The translations under genes were made by a program, and so were the position numbers. Shown piece after piece: positions 62,242 through 64,000 of a stretch of DNA of 64,000 nucleotides (positions are counted from its first letter, which is position 1; the number at the start of each line of letters is the position of its first letter). The stretch spans positions 1 to 64,000 of the forward strand of contig JAWZSN010000005.1 in NCBI GenBank assembly GCA_033875255.1, read 5' to 3'. Below the pieces are notes generated by a model. The model was given only the letters and a program-made list of their open reading frames with translations, did not search any database and was not told the DNA's origin. This DNA is from Marinimicrococcus sp033875255 (lineage in GTDB: Bacteria; Pseudomonadota; Alphaproteobacteria; Geminicoccales; Geminicoccaceae).

Positions 62242-62760
62242 TCAGTTAACGCGGCTCTTGAGCCGCCCGAGCGCCGCGAACGGCCCCTCGTCCTTCTCCT
62301 CGAGCCCCGCCGTTCCCTCTGCTGCAGCGCCGGGGGCGCGGGGATGCGGATCGAGACCGACCGCCAGCTCCTCGACCGCCAGCTCGCCCAGATCGAGCAG
62401 GCCGCCCTCGAGCGGCTCGGGCATGTCGCCCTCGGCGTCGAGCACCAGCTCCTCCGCGACCTCCTCGGGCTCGGTGGTGAACAGGCGCTCGAACGCGTCT
62501 GCCGTACGGTTGGTGAAGGGCTCGAGGGTGACGACGCAGACCTGGTCGAGCACCGCCTCGAACCGGCCGGTCACCGCGATCACCTTGCGGCCGCCGCGAA
62601 ACTCGATGCGGCCATGCGCCCGCAGCTCGTGCAGCGCCGGCAGCTCGAGGCGCGTCGCCAACGCCTGCCGCTCGCTCGCGTTCGCCTCGATGGCAAAGCT
62701 CTCGCCTTCGGCGGCGAGGCGATCGAGGGCGAAGGTTCTGGAAAACTCGTTCTGTACCAA
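62242..62760 (-). CDS. DUF177 (YceD) family protein
   Basis: A 172-residue protein of the YceD family, linked to 23S rRNA and fatty-acid gene clusters. NEFSRTFALDRLAAEGESF opens the domain, and VTGRFEAVLDQVCVVTLEPF contains the conserved Cys-x-x-x-L segment. The acidic C-terminus (LVLDAEGDMPEPLEGGLLDLGE) is typical. TTG at 62760 is taken as the start because GGAGG lies six bases upstream. It opens the DUF177-plsX-fabH-ihfA-merR run; rpmF is not inserted here. Confidence 0.85.
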   Translation of the reverse strand: MVQNEFSRTFALDRLAAEGESFAIEANASERQALATRLELPALHELRAHGRIEFRGGRKVIAVTGRFEAVLDQVCVVTLEPFTNRTADAFERLFTTEPEEVAEELVLDAEGDMPEPLEGGLLDLGELAVEELAVGLDPHPRAPGAAAEGTAGLEEKDEGPFAALGRLKSRVN

Positions 62761-62958
62761 CCGGCCTCCGGGGGACTGAGGCAGGCCTGCGCACAAAGGC
62801 GTCGCGACGCTGCCAATGGCCGTGCAAAACCGGGCCCTGCCCGCAAAAACAAGCCGGACTCGCTGCAAAGTGGCTGCGCAGCCTAGGCGGGTGGCGCTGG
62901 ACGGTCAATCGCTTTCACGCCGCCGCTAGACTCGCTCGCGGGCCGATCGCCGCAGGCG

Positions 62959-63537
62959 TCAGGGTCGGACTGGCGGCAGCTCGCCGCGCAGCAGACCTGC
63001 ATTCTCGAAGGCGTCGAGTGCCCGCGACCAGCCCAGGAGCTGCGCGCTCAGCGCTGCCACCTGCTCGGGCGCCGGCTCCTCGCCGGTGACGTAGAGGTTG
63101 CGCAGCAGGACTGGCGTGATGGCCGCACCGTCGCCTCGCGCCAGTGGCTCGTCGAGTGCCTGGGCGCGGTGCAGGAAGCCAGCCGCCATCTTCTTGACGT
63201 ACTTGCCCACCGAAAGATCGCCCACGCCGAGCTCGCGCAGGCCGCGGTCCATGTCGGCGAACATCAGGTCGAACAGCTCCTGCGCGATCTCCGGTCCGTC
63301 CGGCAGCGTGCGCAGGCGGCGCATCACGAGCACTGCGTGCAGGCCGATCATCTCGAAGCGACCGTCGCTGGTGTCGGGCACGCCGAGCTCGGCGTAGAAA
63401 TGCGGGCTGCGGGCTTCGCCCACCAGCCGATTGTACAGCTCTGCGGCAAGCTCGCGCCGGGCGCGCCGCTCGGCGCCGGCCTGGCGGGTTCGCCGCCACC
63501 AGCCGGAGAGTCCGCGCGCTTGTTGTGGTTCCTGCAT
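62959..63537 (-). CDS. Ubiquinol-cytochrome c chaperone family protein
   Basis: A 192-residue protein with the Ubiq_cyt_C_chap (CBP3-like) domain: AAELYNRLVGEARSPHFYAE, DGRFEMIGLHAVLVMRRLR, LFDLMFADMDRGLRELGVGD and SVGKYVKKMAAGFLHRAQA. Relatives in mitochondria help assemble cytochrome bc1; in alphaproteobacteria it is a conserved neighbour of the DUF177 gene. Start MQEPQQARG at 63537, 54 bases from the divergent bamE gene. Confidence 0.9.
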   Translation of the reverse strand: MQEPQQARGLSGWWRRTRQAGAERRARRELAAELYNRLVGEARSPHFYAELGVPDTSDGRFEMIGLHAVLVMRRLRTLPDGPEIAQELFDLMFADMDRGLRELGVGDLSVGKYVKKMAAGFLHRAQALDEPLARGDGAAITPVLLRNLYVTGEEPAPEQVAALSAQLLGWSRALDAFENAGLLRGELPPVRP

Positions 63538-63591
63538 CTGTGTTACCCGTTCGTCGCTGCAATCTGCCGAAGAACGACGGAGCTCTGGGGC

Positions 63592-64000
63592 ATGACCGCG
63601 AAGGACCGCCGCTATCGTGGCCTGTACGCGGCGGTGGCGCTTTGCGTGACCGTCGGAGCGTGCTCGCCCACCGTGAAGAATCACGGCTACCGGATCGACG
63701 AGACCCGGCTAGCGCAGATCACGCCCGGCGTCACCAGCCGCGAGGAGGTCAGGCGGCTTTTGGGCTCGCCCTCGGCCGCCGGGACGTTCGAGGACGACCG
63801 CTGGTACTATATCAGCCAGAAGACCGAGCGGATGAGCTTCTATCAGGCCGAGCTCGTGGCCCAGGACGTGGTGGGCATCACCTTCGACGAGCGCGGAATC
63901 GTCGCGGGCATCGAGCAGCGCGGTCTCGAGGACGCCCAGGCAGTGGAGCCCAGCGACGATACGACACGCACCCTGGGCAACGATCTCACCGTGCTGCAGC
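63592..64000 (+). CDS. bamE: Outer membrane assembly factor BamE (SmpA/OmlA), 3' end outside window
   Basis: The frame is open to the window edge (136 codons). It begins with a lipoprotein signal GLYAAVALCVTVGAC (lipobox Cys at 24) and the BamE fold: RLAQITPGVTSREEVRRLLGSP, FEDDRWYYISQKTERMSFYQ, VVGITFDERGIVAGI. BamE is an accessory lipoprotein of the BAM outer-membrane protein insertion machine. The divergent arrangement with the cytochrome chaperone gene is usual in alphaproteobacteria. Confidence 0.92.
   Translation, partial: MTAKDRRYRGLYAAVALCVTVGACSPTVKNHGYRIDETRLAQITPGVTSREEVRRLLGSPSAAGTFEDDRWYYISQKTERMSFYQAELVAQDVVGITFDERGIVAGIEQRGLEDAQAVEPSDDTTRTLGNDLTVLQ

Overview
The window is GC-rich (about 70 % by eye) chromosomal DNA from an alphaproteobacterium, probably Rhodospirillales- or Geminicoccales-like. 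Three things point there: the DUF177-plsX-fabH-ihfA-merR block at the right end, a GTTC-N7-GTTC LexA box, and a TTAA-N7-TTAAC CtrA box. No rRNA operon, prophage or CRISPR array was seen, and there is one tRNA gene (Pro, GGG).

Layout. 0-2 kb: decayed insertion sequences (IS630, IS5) around a lower-GC streptothricin-acetyltransferase-like gene. 2-5.5 kb: class Ia ribonucleotide reductase (nrdB, nrdA) behind a complete cobalamin riboswitch. 6-11.7 kb: a five-gene archaic (Csu-like) chaperone-usher pilus operon. 11.8-19.4 kb: single metabolic, repair and signalling genes (GST, AlkB, two methyltransferases, TRIC-like channel, SBP56/methanethiol oxidase plus cupin, HWE histidine kinase). 19.4-27.3 kb: a ribose-type sugar ABC transporter whose permease gene is separated by about 4 kb from the binding-protein and ATPase genes. 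27.3-37.5 kb: sulfotransferase, a frameshifted EF-hand lipoprotein, DoxX, an ArsR/SRPBCC pair, a radical SAM gene with a LexA box, a prolyl-oligopeptidase-type peptidase, SleB-like hydrolase, Tag and Ogt. 37.5-44.7 kb: ferric-iron binding protein and permease genes (convergent), AEC transporter, QueF, a CtrA-box-linked small membrane protein and a MATE transporter.

44.7-59.1 kb is an accessory island. It holds remnants of IS1380, IS630 (interrupted by an IS1595 element), IS481 and IS5, followed by a compact type I restriction-modification operon (hsdM-hsdS-hsdR plus a YgjP-like metallopeptidase). The island ends at the 3' end of tRNA-Pro, a usual integration target. 59.2-64 kb returns to conserved core genes: merR-like, ihfA, fabH, plsX, DUF177, a ubiquinol-cytochrome c chaperone homologue and divergent bamE.

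The most informative non-coding signals are the B12 riboswitch over nrdAB, the LexA box over the radical SAM gene (whose product ends in a sliding-clamp-type motif), the CtrA box, a palindrome over the arsR-type start codon, and a perfect 15-bp hairpin between the major pilin and chaperone genes.
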